Shown here: positions 63,229 through 64,000 of the stretch, piece by piece
Numbering within the stretch: position 1 is the first letter of the stretch
Layout of the letters: every line of letters begins with the position of its first letter
From: Chelativorans alearensis
GTDB taxonomy: Bacteria; Pseudomonadota; Alphaproteobacteria; Rhizobiales; Rhizobiaceae
Length of the DNA stretch: 64,000 nt
Assembly: GCF_010993735.1 (NCBI RefSeq)
Contig: NZ_WQNI01000012.1
Coordinates: forward strand, 113,316 to 177,315
Direction: 5' to 3'
Made by a program: the position numbers and the translations under genes
The notes under the pieces: model-generated
Databases searched by the model: none
Seen by the model: only the letters and a program-made list of their open reading frames with translations
Told to the model about the DNA's origin: nothing

Positions 63229-63282
63229 TTTCTCGAAAATCCACATTCGCAAATGGTTTCGGCCGGCAAGGTCGAGCCACAC

Positions 63283-63364
63283 CTATCCGTTGCCGCGCGG
63301 GGTTTGCCCGCCGGGCTATGTCAAAGAACGTGGGAAGCGGGGCGCGTTGCCCGTGCCACTCTAT
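63283..63364 (+). repeat. 82-bp dispersed repeat, copy 2
   Basis: Matches the reverse complement of 28407-28488 at 81 of 82 positions; the flanks beyond a few bases are unrelated. Lies 55 bases after tRNA-His. Confidence 0.85.
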
Positions 63365-63461
63365 TTACTTTGGTAATGCCTATCGAAGCTGGACCGAATC
63401 GGTGAGGATTTGGGCTGATCCCCGGTGTTGGCGATTAGCGGGAGCGCCGATGCCGCCTTAT

Positions 63462-63524
63462 CTCCCCCTTGGTGGGGGAGAAAGCGATTTCTTAGGTTTA
63501 GCGAAGCTAAGCCTTAGAAATCGC
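63462..63524. repeat. Paired hairpins of a probable intergenic palindromic element
   Basis: CTCCCCC/GGGGGAG with a five-base loop (63462-63480), then a 19-bp stem (63484-63502 with 63506-63524) around loop GAA, with one mismatch and one G-T pair. Resembles mosaic palindromic elements described in rhizobial intergenic DNA. Confidence 0.6.
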
Positions 63525-63673
63525 AAGAGAGGGGGCCTTGCACCATGCCTTGCCACGCCAATCCATCCCGCCACGCAACCGCGCCTTCGCCCCCGGCGCA
63601 TGGCGCACCCTGTCAGCATCTGTCAGGAATGTTTTCCTATTCCCATTCACGCCCCTCCCGACCCGTGCGATAA

Positions 63674-63729
63674 TCCGCCACTTGGACGAAAGGAGTGGGC
63701 GTCCGCCACTTGGACGAAAGGAGTGGGCG
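63674..63729 (+). repeat. Perfect 28-bp tandem duplication carrying a ribosome site
   Basis: Two identical 28-bp units at 63674-63701 and 63702-63729, each ending in GAAAGGAGTGGGCG. The second unit ends exactly before ATG 63730, so the ribosome site of that gene is duplicated. Confidence 0.85.
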
Positions 63730-64000
63730 ATGGACGGAACTGCGGCAATCGAGCGGGATCGCGAGGCGCTGAAGCGCATCGTCGCATCGCTCGTGGCCTT
63801 GGCCGGGCCGGCCGTGGGGCCTGATCCCGAGGTGCTGGCCGAGGGCGAGCCTCGAAAGACCCTGCCCCGCCATCTCTGGCGCGCCATCCTCAGCCTGCTG
63901 CGCCCGGCCGAGGCCGCCGCGCGCGGTCTCACCGTCTGTCTGCCGCCCCCGCGCAAACAGAGGCCCGCAAGCCCGGTGCCGCTCCTGCGCAGCCTCGGCA
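63730..64000 (+). CDS. Unidentified protein, 5' part (cut by window edge)
   Basis: Open from ATG 63730 to the right edge (90 codons, no stop), with AAAGGAG eight bases before the ATG. The visible part is an acidic/basic helical start (MDGTAAIERDREALKRIVAS), a proline-glycine stretch and a helical segment TLPRHLWRAILSLLRPAEAAARG. No family recognised. Codon use is GC-rich like its neighbours. Confidence 0.55.
   Translation, partial: MDGTAAIERDREALKRIVASLVALAGPAVGPDPEVLAEGEPRKTLPRHLWRAILSLLRPAEAAARGLTVCLPPPRKQRPASPVPLLRSLG

Larger units (their letters stand above)
63229..63729. other. 501-bp spacer with repeats, no supported gene
   Basis: Contains copy 2 of the 82-bp repeat, two hairpins (63462-63480 and 63484-63524) and a 28-bp tandem duplication that carries the ribosome site of the next gene. 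Frames crossing it show no family motif. Confidence 0.5.

Overview
This is a 64-kb, high-GC window from an alphaproteobacterium, most likely of the order Hyphomicrobiales (Rhizobiales; Mesorhizobium/Chelativorans-like). The support is: a PdhS-type cell-cycle histidine kinase; a perfect Irr-type iron box; a zwf-pgl-edd Entner-Doudoroff operon; a tRNA-His without an encoded G-1; and many LysR regulators with ABC and TRAP uptake systems. Species cannot be fixed from the sequence alone.

Layout. The left third (1 to about 19.9 kb) looks accessory. It holds the 3' part of a berberine-bridge-type FAD oxidase followed by a truncated methyltransferase start, and a second degraded copy of that junction at 2.03-2.13 kb. 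It continues with an HxlR regulator facing an MFS exporter over two matching operator-like dyads; a hipBA toxin-antitoxin pair behind four regularly spaced palindromes; an Atu4866-domain protein with an SDR and a divergent LysR; and remnants of an IS3-family transposase and an AraC regulator. A catabolic cluster then runs LysR, amidase, TRAP DctM-DctP-DctQ, RidA and D-amino-acid-oxidase-like flavoenzyme, followed by another LysR facing a Tat-exported metallo-beta-lactamase protein. This cluster lies between two copies of a ~160-bp segment that ends in the 3' end of tRNA-Phe. The intact tRNA-Phe (19.915-19.990 kb) closes the region, as expected for an island that used the tRNA as its attachment site.

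From 20 kb on the window looks like chromosomal backbone. It contains a NitT/TauT-type ABC importer facing a homoserine-dehydrogenase-like/SAF oxidoreductase; proC; folD; a GlxA-type regulator; a small methyltransferase; a gene-free, hairpin-rich 0.7-kb spacer; edd-pgl-zwf; an aldehyde dehydrogenase, SDR and SLC13 permease; puuA-puuB-like putrescine genes; LysE and Lrp; a receiver-domain protein; aceA (isocitrate lyase) with a small partner gene and a divergent XRE/DUF2083 regulator; a ParE-like toxin-antitoxin pair; a LysR regulator, a 51-codon gene and a quinone reductase; potFGHI; an AsmA-like protein; acetoacetyl-CoA synthetase; an Irr-box-preceded fbpA-fbpB iron importer without its ATPase; pdhS; a phasin; tRNA-His; and an unidentified gene cut by the right edge.

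Functional themes are import and oxidation of amines, amino acids and polyamines; central carbon flux through the Entner-Doudoroff and glyoxylate routes and acetoacetate/PHB metabolism; and iron supply. No CRISPR array, phage structural genes, rRNA or intact integrase was seen. No clearly unprecedented system was found. The best candidates for new biology are the amidase-TRAP-RidA-flavoenzyme island with its duplicated attachment segment, the four-operator hipBA promoter, and an 82-bp sequence present in inverted copies 35 kb apart.
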